From Isoetes taiwanensis (Eukaryota; Streptophyta; Lycopodiopsida; Isoetales; Isoetaceae): DNA of 64,000 nucleotides. Numbering within the stretch: the stretch's first letter is position 1; every line of letters starts with the position of its first letter. The DNA lies in the NCBI GenBank assembly GCA_021234155.1, contig JAJEKV010000016.1, positions 3,152,471 through 3,216,470 of the forward strand. Reading direction: 5' to 3'. The notes beneath the pieces are model-generated. The model was not told where the DNA came from. It saw only the letters and a list, made by a program, of their open reading frames with translations, and made no database searches. Shown here in pieces: positions 45,368 to 57,900 of this stretch. Position numbers and translations under genes: made by a program.

Positions 45368-48300
45368 GCTGGGAACCCCTCAGACACCAAGGAATCTTAG
45401 CGAGTTGATGGCATCTCGCCCCACCACGGGGAGGCAAAGGTAAGCTGGACTACTATCTTAATATAAACTTGGCCTTTGCTGATTGAGTATCCCACTTTTG
45501 CTTAGAGGAAATTGGGTTGTGGTGACAAATTAACATCTTCTAGATGCCTCCTTTGGTCCCCACAAATGCATACACGTATGCGAGAACTTCATAGGGCACC
45601 CAATTGCTTCCTAAGGGGCTTTCATTTTGCACAACGTTGGCCTTTTTCTCCAGTAGGCTACCCTTCCATCCACGAGGGGTATCTTAACTACACGCTCAAG
45701 GGCGTTGAGAACGAACTTCTCCCTCACACCAAATTGGGCGGGGCCCAATTTACTCTTAAGGACAACACGACTTCCTTGGATGGTAGACTTGGGCGGAGTA
45801 ATTGGGCGTCGCCCAATTTGGTGTGTTGTATTCCAGGCCAAATTAGGCGACCCAATGGCCTCCATATGATGCAACTCCTCCTCCCCCAAGTCTCACCATG
45901 AGTTGAGGGAGTAAATAAATTGGTCACCCAATTTGGTGTCGTGATCCGCCAAATTGGGCTGCCCAATTTGGCCTCTATGATGCAAATCGCTCTTCAGCCA
46001 CAAGTCTCACCATGAATTGGAGTAAATTGGGCGAGCAAACCCAATTCTTTTGTCGTGGGGATCCGGCCAAATTGGGTCACCAATTCTTCAGTCGTGGGGA
46101 TCGATTCCCAAATTGGGCCTAATTTGGCCTCTATGATACAACCGTCTCTTCAGCCCCAAGTCTCCCAAGTACTAACACTACTTTCCGTTCTGCAGAATTA
46201 TTATGGCGCCAAACAAAAGCGGTACTTTCGGGTTCAGGTCCCGCACCCAAATTTGCAGAGGCTATTGCAAGAGAGGATGCAAGAACGAAGCAAGAAGAGA
46301 AAGAACTGTTTCTTTGGCATCCGGGTAGTGCCCCATGAAGTTTTGAAGGTTCTTTGAGGAATGGGTCTGGTGCATAGAGATAGGGAATATTCATCCCGGG
46401 TCCCGGACAAACCACCTCAAGGATCTTTTGCTTTTCTTTGGCAAGAGAGGGCGGGAAAAATGAACTTCGGCGGTATCGTCATCGACATGGAGGTCTCGCC
46501 GAGAACAACGATGACTTCCTCGCCGATGTTGAAGACACCGTAGATCGGACTTTTCGTCCGTTATAAAGTTCCACTTTCTAGGTAATGAGCCATGTATGAT
46601 GAACGCAATTATAAAAAGGAAAGCCCACATTCTTGCGCTCATAAAGGATGGGCGCTAGACTCATATGAAAGTTTAGAGCTCGGGCATCAAATCAAGAACC
46701 GATATCTTGGATGCCTACTATCTTTCCGGCAAAGGGATATTAGAACACAAACAGGCAGTCCGAAAGCAATCGCTCACGCGGTATCGGGGCAAAACCAACC
46801 TAAAGTATCACGATACTAAGTGGCTTAAGTCTAGATACAAGAAGAGTGAGACAAAGACAAGCCGCGATGAAGCGACCGGCCCATGGAGGCAAAGACGGCG
46901 AAAAAGAAGCGAGGACACACCAAACTATTCCCCGTAAGCTGCCCTAAACTTGTATTCGTGGAATGTCGAGAATAGCAAGGTCGCCCCAGGTGAGTGAGTT
47001 TAAGAAGATCGACCGTCTGAAGAGGAACCCTCTAAGCCTTGAGAGGAAAAGATTTAGGTGGTCCGTCCCAAGAGGCGCAAAGACATCTCACCACGAGCCC
47101 AAATAGTTCGAGAGGGGGAGTTTTTGTTCCGCTTCTTCATCCGAAGAATAAGAGACTAGCCAGATCGTGAAGTTCACTCCATCCGGTGGCGGCGTCACTG
47201 AGAGAGCGGATTATGAGTTATCCTGAGAGCGCCATAGCAAGCATCAAACACGTGGAGAGAATCTACCCTCCTCGGTGGGCTTGAGATTGAAGTCGATGTG
47301 TTCAAGATGCATAAAGCCCCAAGAAATATGACTTGTAGGGTCATAAGTCCGAGCACTTGGACACTCTCTACGAATCATTTATCAGCCATCGGATGCACCC
47401 TCCACGTTGACGATGTCATGCCGTTCGATCCACGACAGGTATGAGCAATTAAGTGGAAGAAGGCGAGAGGACCTGCAAAATGCAGAAATTTTGGATTGTA
47501 AATGGCAACCATATTTTAATTACGGTTGCTCAACCGCTTTGTCACACAAGCTTTGGCATGGCCTCCTGAAGGAAGCACTTGGCGAACGATATTCTTTTTC
47601 TATGCCAAAGGAAATGCCGAGTCCCGGCGGGAAATCTCCACGAAGAATCGAGAACGTTCGTAATGTCGACCGGAGAATAATGACATAACAAAGAAGACTA
47701 TACACGAAGAAGTATTCTTGAAGAGATTCAGCACTTGAAACCGGTGGGCATTCTCCAGAAGCCTAAAAGGGCAAATCTTGGGCACTCGGCCTCGGTGGAG
47801 CTTATTCGCGGAGTGCACTACCACCATTTTTCGGCATTCGTGCTATCCACGGTTCAAATTGACGCGCAATTTCAGGTTATTGACACTCTTTTCAAATTGG
47901 TGACCCAATTTCCCCGAACGAATTGCAAATTGGGTGCCCGCCCTATTTGGGACCCGTTGGCGGGGAAATTGGCGCCCGGTTTCGGCTTCAAGTGTCGGAT
48001 GAAAGTGCGGAATTACGGAAGCCCAATTTGGGACAGCTAGTGCAAGCAAATTAAGATGATGTGTATGGGCCTTATCTAATGCCTTCTGTGTCATGCAGGA
48101 TTGGAAAGCTGTAGCGCTGCAAACGATTAAAAAGTCAACTATCGTGACTCACGACTACTTTGTATATCTTGATAACGAATGCGTGGTCAATGTGCACCTA
48201 GTTGCCCGGTTATTCTCACGAAGACCGGTTGAAGGGCGAGAAGGGAGAAAGAATTGAAGTGAAAAGATAGGCTTAGACTTTTCACCAACAATTCCTGTCG
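45368..48300 (+). pseudogene. Degenerate plus-strand coding region, unknown family (5' part)
   Basis: A start at 45368 opens MAGNPSDTKES, with an in-frame stop soon after. A splice-like AAAG|GTAAGC follows at about 45441. Later open pieces include a charged segment EDARTKQEEKELFLWHPG (46275-46330), DFLADVEDTVDRTF near 46520, a basic piece LKYHDTKWLKSRYKKSETKT (46800-46860) and 47407-47688. A splice-acceptor-like TCATGCAG at about 48090 precedes a reading of STIVTHDYFVYLDNECVVNV (48140-48195). The palindromes fall between these pieces, where introns would be. I recognise no family. The pieces may belong to one transposon-borne or captured gene; the joins are inferred. Confidence 0.35.
45850..46170. 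repeat. Irregular tandem repeat, unit about 115-120 bp
   Basis: The phrases GCCTCTATGATGCAA, CAAGTCTCACCATGA and GTCGTGGGGATC recur two or three times at 45855-46165, each unit carrying one or two of the micro-palindromes. Copies are unequal in length. Confidence 0.75.
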
Positions 48301-48313
48301 CCCATTAAAGTCC

Positions 48314-48828
48314 ATGCATCCTCTAGATCTGCAAAGGCTGAAGGAGATCAAGGATGGCACCACATTCCTGAAGGGAAGCAAGGATTATACTGGGAGACGT
48401 ACCATGAAAGTCAGAGCCTTAGAGCTGAAGAAGATTGGAACAATGGAGCGGGCCCTTGTCAGATACATGAAGGAAGTGAAGAAACTTCCTTTTCAAGACA
48501 TGGCTGCCTTGAGGCAAGCTCATCCCATATTCACGAGAGAATTTGATGCTTATGTTCGCCAAGAGTATCGATTGGATGGGCGTAAGGACGCAAAGAGATG
48601 GAGAAGGAAAGCTTTCCGGAGTCCCTCTACAGCAAAGTAGACGAATATCTTCTTGGGCCAGTTGAGGAGGGTGGCAAACCGTTCAAGTGTTTCCACGTTA
48701 GTCCGCGAGGTTTGTGCGTGGACGTGGTAAACACTTCTGCCCGCTTCATTGGATGCGACTTCAGATATACAAAGAAATGGCCAAAGGAAGATTATGAAAA
48801 ATTCCTTGACCAGATCTCAGCACGATGA
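48314..48828 (+). CDS. Unknown protein fragment, two overlapping frames
   Basis: Frame 48314-48640 encodes a basic, helical-looking segment (LKKIGTMERALVRYMKEVKK, then HPIFTREFDAYVRQEYRLDG). Near 48600 the reading shifts to the 48598-48828 frame (SLYSKVDEYLLGPVEEGGKP, then FKCFHVSPRGLCVDVVNTSA, ending KEDYEKFLDQISAR). Composition and continuity argue for a real protein with one frameshift. No known motif is visible. It probably belongs with the neighbouring 45.4-50.1 kb coding pieces on the same strand. Confidence 0.45.
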
Positions 48829-49507
48829 CGGACCAGCAGCTTTACTGGATAGCTATATTTATTACCCCTGGACCTCTCAATGAGTGCCTATCCGCCATGA
48901 AGACAATAGGCGGTGGCGGCCGTAATTTGGGTTGGTTCCTACCAGGACCCCCCGGCCAGAACTGCTTCTACCTCTAGAGTTCGAGAGTTGCAATGTCTTG
49001 TCCTGCTAATGTATGTTGCCAGAGACGCAGCGGCTCCGCCATCTGTACAGGAAATAAATATTTGCTTCGCCAATTCCGACCATCCAAAGCAATATGCTAA
49101 GTTTCCCAAGCATTTACGAGAAAAACAGGACATCGAAAAGAATTTGCCTGATCATGAGTGTGCAGCAGGTATGCATTTTAAATTGGGCGCCCACCCAATT
49201 TTGTTGTTGACTATGAATGTTTCTAACATTTGTTTTCCTACTTGAGCTTATTGGCTGTATCGTCCTTGGTGCGACAAGGGTGCAGCAGGTGGGGGAGGAG
49301 TACTCGTGCGTAATCGGGTTGGAAAGTAGGGCGTGCACCTATCTAGTACGGTTGATGTTGGAAGGTTGCACCGTTTCGACTTCTTTTCCTGGTGGTGCTT
49401 TTAGCCAAGCTGCGGTGTCGCGAGGGCTATAAAACATTGTCTTTGAGACGGGCGACGAGAAGCTGGAAATTAAGCTTGTGGGCTGATATTCGAGCAACTT
49501 CGATGTC

Positions 49508-50110
49508 ATGTTAGGCGAAAAAATCAAGAGCTCGGGCACTACAAAAAAGATCAAAGAGGGAAAGAAGAAGGCTTCTACTTCCAAAAATGTTCCTCAGCCT
49601 CAGCTTCCTGCTCCTGAGACACCTTGTCCGTTCTCCTCTACAACCATAAACGAAGTGCAATCCATTCTGAGACAGGACAAGAGCTCGATTCAAGTAGAGC
49701 TCAAAAAGGCAGCGGCCCTTGGCTCTCAGGATTTGGAACTATTTAGGAGAAGAAAAGAGAACATCAACGCCTGGCGGGGGCGGCACATGATTGGCGACCT
49801 CAAAGTTCGAGGAAGAGGGTTGCTAGGGATCCCCGAGTCATCGTTGTCATGGAAACACAGGATCGGGGACAATCAGGATGGAGAGGATGTGGTCCCCAAC
49901 ACATTGAACAGTCAAGATGTAGAAGAAGAGGTGGCGAACACAGAAGACAATGAGGGTGCAGATGAGGAGAATGAGGAACTGGGGGCCGAAGATTTTAGGC
50001 AAAGAATGGAAAAGATCAAAGAGGCAAACACAACAACCTCCCGACATGATGAAGAACCCCACAAGGATCATTCGGAAAGAGGTGCCTCCAGACGAATGAG
50101 CGATTTATGA
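49508..50110 (+). CDS. Unknown 200-residue hydrophilic protein, probable C-terminal exon
   Basis: Single open frame from 49508 to a TGA at 50108. The first part is Lys/Ser/Pro-rich (KKIKEGKKKASTSKNVPQPQ), the middle basic (RGRHMIGDLKVRGRG) and the last 70 residues very acidic (EDNEGADEENEELGAEDF), ending in a charged tail. No catalytic motif or membrane segment. Bipolar charge of this kind occurs in chromatin or nucleic-acid-binding proteins and in transposon accessory proteins, but this is only a resemblance. It lies downstream of an intron-like segment with palindrome 49180-49201 and may be the last exon of the unknown gene. Confidence 0.5.
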   Translation: MLGEKIKSSGTTKKIKEGKKKASTSKNVPQPQLPAPETPCPFSSTTINEVQSILRQDKSSIQVELKKAAALGSQDLELFRRRKENINAWRGRHMIGDLKVRGRGLLGIPESSLSWKHRIGDNQDGEDVVPNTLNSQDVEEEVANTEDNEGADEENEELGAEDFRQRMEKIKEANTTTSRHDEEPHKDHSERGASRRMSDL

Positions 50111-51492
50111 TTTCAAAATATGTGAAATATGTTATGAACATTTGTAATTACTTCTTTTTCAGAAATGATAACGTTGCACTCATTTCCTTGTCTTAAAATT
50201 CTCTAGTTTACTTTGCTAACCAAATTGGCTAGCCCAATTTGGTTACCGTAGAAAACTAAAACCTTTAATTTAATTTATTTCACGACCAATCTTGTTGCTT
50301 TTAACTTGAGACCTTTTCGCTATCCTCGGCCACAAATTGGCTGGCCCTTTACTAGCAGAGTAAACGCTATCAAACATGAAGTGAAGTGGAGGTGCGTAAA
50401 ACGATGGAGATCAAAAGAGCGGACCCTCGGGGAATTACTCGGTGCGTTACATTATATAATATTGACTATGCTTATTACATCCTTACAACATTATTATATC
50501 CTTGTCAGGTACATTATCATATCCGAGTCTACAACGATTCACTCGTCGTCAACGCCCGCCAAGGCGATGCCATTCAACTCAAAGATCTGCTGATCGGGAA
50601 AGCCAATACAGTGGACCACAACACGTGAGCTTCCCCAAAGCACTCGCAGTCCATCTGCTTTGGACCGGAGCCATGGATCAAGACTAACACCATTCATATA
50701 GCTTGGTTAATATCGTTTGTAGCTCAAGTAGCACTTGAAGGATCGGATATTCTCCTGACGATCCCACAAAGGAAGCCATGAGAGATGAATGCGATTGGGT
50801 GCTTTTATAGTGGTGAAAAATTATTGATGTCAATTATTGGCGTACATTCTAGCGCCCGGTATTGATGAAAATATCATATACTGTAATGACCACTTGAAAA
50901 TTGGGCGGCCACCCAATTTCGGCGTCATCACTATCGCATTCAAGGGGAACCATTCTAGGGCAAAGTGGGCGGCGCCCAATTCCGCGGGACATGTTGGACA
51001 AGTTGCACATATAGAAGACAAGTTGTACTAATACTTTATCTCATAGATGATTACAGTCTGATTACAACAAGATGACAAGCGTTCATTTAGGGGACTCTTC
51101 GAGTCATTTTCACCGGAGCACCCCAAATGATCTTCTCTATCATGTACATTTGATGCTCTCTTCCCATATCGGATGGATGATAACATCGAAGGGATCGGGG
51201 ATAATGGCGAGGATTTAGAGTGACTGCGGTCATCCGGTCTTCCATGGGTATCTCTCGCCGCGTAATTTGCTTGAAGTTTTCGTGATTCATCTTGCAGATG
51301 ATGGAATCACGTTCAGGACCAGAATGAGACCACATGGCTAGACGAAGGCCAAATTTGATGGACGAAATTGGTTTGAGATATATTTATACCCACCGTAATT
51401 ATTGATGGTATTGTACGCAAAGATTATTGCATATACATACTACTCGTATATACACCCAATAATGCTGCTACAGTGGTCATCAATAATTCCAT

Positions 51493-51772
51493 GGCTATAA
51501 ATATAGCCGCATTCGAGGGCACAACACATTCCTTTGCCATGTCTCGCCGTCTTCCGCCCGCCCATCTTGACACCCTCACTTGCCTTATGACCTTTGACGA
51601 TCTTCATGCCTGCGAGTCCAAAGGGATCTCCCTCGATCCCTGGCTGTATGGTATAGCTACTGGTCGAAAGGAAGACTCCCCCGGCGAGTATCATGTTACT
51701 ATCCATATTGTGTGGGTTCCGGAGCGCATGGCTTTTGAGATTAATAGAATCACCAATAATTACAATCTATGA
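51493..51772 (+). CDS. Small hypothetical ORF behind a TATA-like palindrome
   Basis: GGCTATAAATATAGCC (51493-51508), a 7-bp inverted repeat that contains a TATA box, lies about 30 nt before an ATG at 51539. The frame runs 77 codons (MSRRLPPAHLDTLTCLMTFD ... NRITNNYNL) to 51772. No known domain. The short leader is too tight for ordinary TATA-start-ATG spacing unless the leader is nearly absent, so the pairing may be chance. Confidence 0.3.
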
Positions 51773-52055
51773 GTCATGTATTTCATAACTTTATATGATA
51801 TGATGATGTAACTTCACAGTGCATGATTCGGTTGTTATCTTTCGGTTCCTATCTTGATTCGATCTCGTTTTCGTTTTCCTTTTGCCTACAAGAAGGAAAG
51901 TGGGCCGAGCGCCCAATTTTCCCCGAAATGGAAGCCTCCATGAAACTATCTTCAAGCCATCGAAGGGCAAAGTGGTAGGCCCCAATTTACGGGGAGACTA
52001 TTCGAGAAGAAAATGGCGCCCAATTTCTGGAAGGAAAGTGGGCGGGCCCAATTTC

Positions 52056-54395
52056 TCCGGAATGAAACAAGATATTACTATTCGGAAATTGCACGTCGGG
52101 GGCTGTTCTCAATGTAGACAAGAACCATTCTATTCATATAGGAATGGAGTACATGGATGGATTACATAGATAATAATATCAACCAAACATCATGCCTCGA
52201 AAGAGATAGTTGAACGGAAAGATAATAGATAATAATAGATAATATTAAACATGGGCGTTTCAATCAATATCAAGTTCCACCGCAATTAGATCCCCAGTTC
52301 GAACTCTGTTATGGCTTGTCGGCTATCTGAGATCCGGCCGATCATCCAATTCTCCCCTCGGATAGGGAGTCTTTGAGGATGAGTTTAGTTACCAAAGCCA
52401 CCGCGCCCTCTTTTCCTTCTTGTAAAGCTTCTTAAATAACGACCGAACTGTTGTGCAGCCAAACATCCTCCATTTTCAGCAACCTCTTGAGCTTCGCCTT
52501 GTAAATATGGCGTTTCAAGGAAATCAAAGCGACCTTCCCAGCTCTACCTGGCTGGATCCGGCTCATCGCCATCCTTCATCAACTCTCCACGACGAAGGAG
52601 CTTCACGAGTTGGTGTCTCATTTCTTCGTGCCATTTTGGTTTATCTCGTTCGCACCTCAACTTTGAAGGCGGTTCGCGCCCAGCTAATATTGGTGGGCGA
52701 TATGGCACTTGCATTTAAGCTCATTAGAATCCATCATTGCTGGTCCGGACCATTCGACTATCCGCGACTATGAATCTACACTTAGCGGTTGCAAATGCCT
52801 TCTTTGTGGGCGAGACCACGTCTAGAGAAGGCGCTTGGGCGAGACACAAACTCGGATGGCAATTTTTGGGCTTAATAGATACAAGGCCTGCCATCTCACC
52901 TACCTGTGCGCATTTCGAAAATTTGCATCATTCTACTAAATAAAACCCTTATATTCTAAAAAATCCGGTCCATTTGGGAGTCATATGGACTTAGGCAAAG
53001 TCCACAATTAATGAAATTATGCTTAGAAATGGGAGGACAAATGGAGCCAGATTGATTTAGTAACTTAACTGAAAGCTGGTCATGTCCATGTTTGGTATGA
53101 AAGGTACATTAATGCTTATAATGCGGTTATATTGTTAACCCCGTTCTATGCTGAATATTGAATGTAACATGCTCTGAGATATACTTCTTTGAAGAACATA
53201 GTATTTGCACAATATCTGATGGTTACGCAAGCATGATGTTTTAATCATCAAGCTTCTTTATCTTGCTTGCTTAATGAATGTGGTCTGTAACTTTAAGCTC
53301 AAAATGACTATTGATTTGGCTATTCAAACAACATAAATTGTTATTTAACTTCTAAACGGTTGCTAGCCTACTATCTGTTGTGCACCTGCAACTTGCTTCA
53401 TACGTATTGAGTACTTATCTTTCTCATTTGCTTCTTTCTTTTGATTGTGCATCCTTTATGCTTGGATCCCATGGACTTTCTATTCTAAAACTGGTGAGCA
53501 TATAGAAGGTATCTAATAGAAACAATGAAAGAGGCATGTTCATATTGAGTTAAGGTTCCATGATCAGGGAGCAGTTACTTAATCCATTTGTCTTCATGCT
53601 CAAGTTTAGAATCCCCCTAGATATGGATCGCATATAAATCATAATTGTACAACTTTTTCTAGAACAGCGTTTTCTAGAACAATGGTCATATCTACTCACT
53701 TCAACCAATGTTATTTTTTGTATATATGTTTATTATGATCATCAATCGTGTCTATTCAGCTCTTTATTATATCGACAAAGCATCCCTGCTACGGTTACGT
53801 AGTGGTCATGTTGACATATTATCTACCTGGAAGTTGAGTTGCCTCTAAATAATACTATCTAACTGGTTAACGAGATCACCACCCTAAAGTTGAGTTGCCT
53901 CTAAACAATACGCTTAAAATTTAACAATCACCCGAGTGGAATGAGGTTATGTCGACTATTGTCATATCTAGGCACATTGAATCTATATCGCACAAGCATA
54001 GATGAACATTTACCATCATTAGTTTGCCATAAAACTTAGAAGCAAGTCGAGCTCTAGATATAGTCCAGTAGTACAACTGGACTTGACGGTGGTTACATTC
54101 CAGTCTCATTTATGTGTCATCAATTGAATTCTGGACTTTGTTTCCCTCTATGTAATCCATTCAAATGTTACACAGGTACCTTCACTCACACAGCGAACAA
54201 GGAGCCTCGAATCAACACATTGGGGGAATCCTTAGATTAAAGCTAGACTGAAAGTTGAAATACAATCTTTAGACATCCAAACAATATTATGCTAAGAACT
54301 TATTACAACGCCAAGATATGCCTTCTGCGTTAATAAAATGTCTTTAATAAAATTGTCACTTATCCCAAGCATGTTCACGCATTTGAAAAGAGCAC
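52056..54395. other. No supported gene
   Basis: Open fragment 52507-52773 (MAFQGNQSDLPSSTWLDPAH) has no known motif. The rest is AT-rich and featureless to my reading. Confidence 0.35.
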
Positions 54396-54915
54396 AAATA
54401 GCATGATATTATCCCAATGACACTATAAAAAGAAGATGTATCTTTAGATAATACAAACATTTAACCTCATTTTATGGATTTGGGTTCATAAGAAGAAGAA
54501 GAGCTGCTGTGAGAAGACGCCGATAACCGAGCCAAAATGAAAATGGCCTAATATAGGCGCTCGTCCCTTCCCAGAATGGCGATCCGATGGCTCGGATCGA
54601 TGGGAATAAAGTTCATACCTTGAGAGAGAGCCGTGTTATCTGGAAATCAACCAATAAACATCAGCATTAGATTAGAAAGACAATGTTTAGTAATCATCCT
54701 TAACAAAAAGGAGTGTACAAATCTAAAAGTATTCATATGTTATCAAAACCGACCTAACATGTGTAGCCTCTTTTCTTTGTAGAGCGGTCTGACATCGTTT
54801 CCATTCTTTCATTTCTCTCTTGGACCCATGTCTACAAATTCATGATTACCTTCTAAACTACGTACTGGGCCCGGCAACGCCGTGCACCCGTTACTAGTTA
54901 AGATAAAGTACGATA
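54396..54915 (+). repeat. Dispersed repeat with Helitron-like 3' end, copy 1
   Basis: Matches 63595-64000 over most of its length, with about 110 extra bp at 54493-54607. Near the end is a small hairpin CGGC-AAC-GCCG (54872-54882) followed 11 nt later by CTAG-T (54894-54898), the form of a plant Helitron 3' terminus. However, similarity between the copies continues about 18 bp past CTAG, so the Helitron end may lie inside a larger duplicated segment. Confidence 0.5.
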
Positions 54916-57900
54916 ATAATTACATAAAATCTTAGTTAAACCTTCGTAAGGATGTAATTCCTTCCAATGGCATTTTAGTAACCTTCAGGGTCCTGGTAAA
55001 TATAATTAGAATTTGTCTATCTTATCATAAGCATAGCAACTGTAAACGTCACCAACCAAGCGGCGAGCGAGAGTCACACGTTCAACGCTTGGATCTGATG
55101 ATATAAACCCTAGCCATATGATAAATAATTAAAATACTTTATAAATTATAAGTATTGCCTTGATAATTGTGTGACAACCCAAATGAATTTGGGGCAAATT
55201 GGGAGTGAGCCTCAATTTGGCCAACCCATAGTCAGCAGTTCTACCTTGTCCAATCGATTTGTGCCAGGTGGCAACCTCTTAAGTAAATTATTAATAATTA
55301 ATTACTAATTATTAACTAGTTTACCATATTTGGCTTTTAATCTATATCTACCTCTAACATAGCTAACCTTACCTCTTGTTAATTAATCACATGAATAATT
55401 AATATATGATTAAGTATTCATGGGGATGTGTCACGTTTTCGTACGTATGATGTATAAAATATGGGGAACGTCACACCTTGTACAAGCCTAAGCATGAAAT
55501 ATGAAATATGGCATGTTTATTACGTGCATGTGTGCACAATTCGTCGACTTGAAAAGTTCAAGAAATCATGTTTCAAGTTCCCTTGCTCCATGGTCATGTT
55601 AAAGGCAGATTGTAGCAGCTCCATATTTTTGGACATTGTCAGTCCAATTTCTATATACCTTTAGATGGAACATGCATACCATTAGTGTTACCTCCAATTT
55701 AAGGATATTGATGCCCTTAGATGGGACATGCATAACAATAAAGTGGCCCACAAATATGAAACCGTCCAGTTTGCAATGGTTTGAAAACCATATGGGTTTA
55801 AAAGTTGCTATTTTTGGTTTTATTGATTAGAAACCAATATGTATTTGGAAGCAGAATTTAGGTCAGTTTTGTATTGTTGGTATTTCGGCTGGATGGGTGG
55901 CGAGATTTTTGGAGGGCTATAGTTGGGTCGTGTCATGAGGGTTTGGATGGAAGGAGCTTAGGTTAGTTCTTATTCCTTTGTCTTTTTTTTTTTTCGTTTT
56001 TCTTTTTGCTACTTCTGTTCTGCGCCTTGCCTTTCGCAAGAAGCCCACGTGTTATCAGCTGGCTAAGCCAGTTTATTCGCCATGAAAGTTCATGTGATGG
56101 CAGTGCCTATAATCTTGCTCCCTTTGTTTTTTGTGTTGTGATTCTTTTTCCAATTACTGCCCTTGTTGGTATAAGAAAGGTCGTAAGAGCATTTGCTGTT
56201 GCAGCAGCCAGGTGCTCGAACAAAAAAGGGAAGGCTAATTCCTTCCAACCTGGTGATTAGTAGGTGGATTGATGTCTTTGTGACTCTTAGTCGTAGTGGA
56301 ATGGCCATTGATTTGTCATTTTTTGGAAAGCTAACAAGTTCTTTGAGGGCCAGATGTATCTTCAAATCCTGGTTTATCTCTCAATCTTGGTCTTTTAGTC
56401 CAGGACCAACTAAATGAGGCTAAGCCACCACAATGGGAACTCTGGAATAACAATTGTATAAAGTACATTCAAAAATATTTCACTTATACATTGAATACAT
56501 AATGGTCGTATGATCAAAACCCGCAAATTAACTGCTCCTCAGAATTCGAGCCTGAGCATCGCCATTGAGTTGTCCCAAGGACCATTTCGGATCCATGGAC
56601 CAGAAATGGTCCATCGTACCCCCTACCACCTAAACCTATAAATCTCAAGAGAAACTCTGGGATCTAGAATCGTAGCTCTTTATTAAAATTAAGAGATTCC
56701 CAAAATTCTGCAATCTCAGAACTCTCGGAGCTCTTGTACAATCCCTGGGCTTGAATACCAAAAATGTCACGAAGTAATTATATAGCTTCCCGAACAATGG
56801 GGAATGTCCAACGGTCTCCACACCACAAACTCCCAGAGTTCCCCATGACCATTGGGATTTAGTCTCCCAGAGAACTAATCAAGAAGCCGAGCTTCCTCTT
56901 GATTCTTTCCAAAAGAATCAAATGGCCTTAAAACACAAAGGCCAGTGAATTATCTCGCTAAGATAATTCCTATGATGCGAGCACAAATCTTGCAATCAAT
57001 TGCCAATATCACAATCAAACGCAAGCAAGACTCTTGTATTCCAAATTCGAAAGAACCTTTTGCAATTAATTCTTGCAAGCAATAGCCTCGAATTTTCTCC
57101 GGCTATGAAGCCACCACCCAGAATACTTCAGAGGCGAAAATTAAGTGCTAAGGGGTCAGATTGGGCTGGAAGATCTCCGGTAACTCCGCGAAGCCTGGTT
57201 TGTAACAAAAAGATAAAAAGAAGGATCACGGATGCCTTCCTTAAATTCATGATCCTTCATAATTCAAGTTTTGAGGGTTAAATAGGCGAAGCACGTTTTA
57301 CATGCCTTTTCGTGCAGATCTGCCCTGCCCCAGGTGGATTTCATATAAGTGCATGCTCGAATCAATGGAGGAGCAGATCTTTAATCTACCATCTCTTTTT
57401 TTGAGTCTTCACTTCATTCTTAGACTATAAAAAAAAATTTCATGCCCCTTTGGATTCACCTTTATATTGGTACCATTGTTTCAAACCTTGGAGACATTGA
57501 TAGTTTTACAATACTACGAACTGCATTCTCCAATTTTCTAATATAGAAGTGTTTGAACCTTGCTAAATATGGAAGTAATGATTTATTATAATAAAATCGT
57601 CCAATTTGTATGTTTTTTTTTGTTTGTCGCTATCATGCGATGTTAGTTAAAGTCGTCAAACTCTATTTTCTTTAAAAAGCGCATGAGGTTGGAGAATTGT
57701 CTCTCTACTAATACAAGTTTTGACTTAATTCTTGTAATGAGCTCTTAACAATACTAGCTATGGTCTAATGGTTTTTAGATGTTCATATGTTATGTTGCTA
57801 TCAATATTAACTAAAGAATTATTGGCAATACAAGATTTTTAAAACAAAGGTGCCGATTAACGTGCTCCAAATAAACCCCATCTATAACACTCATGGTTGT

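Larger units (their letters stand above)
43502..52055. repeat. Cluster of about twenty AAATTGGGC / GCCCAATTT micro-palindromes
   Basis: Short inverted repeats with arms AAATTGGGC and GCCCAATTT (sometimes AAAGTGGGC) and a 0-8 nt centre. Positions: 43502-43522, 43555-43578 (24 bp, perfect), 43675-43694 (20 bp, perfect), 43915-43932, 45731-45751, 45800-45818, 45917-45934, 45948-45972 (12-bp perfect arms), 46024-46046, 46067-46086, 46108-46127, 47894-47911, 47927-47950, 49180-49201, 50218-50244, 50898-50919, 50962-50983, 51898-51920, 51969-51988, 52010-52026 and 52034-52055. Some lie in tandem repeats, but most have unrelated flanks. The inner part is TGGGC facing GCCCA, a head-to-head pair of plant site II (TGGGCY) motifs. 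Outside this region I saw only one similar site, at 55195-55220. Confidence 0.9.

Noticed and set aside
43502-52055. CRISPR-like array from the repeated palindromes
   Set aside because: Spacing is irregular (tens to thousands of bp), repeats are degenerate, and the DNA is clearly plant nuclear.
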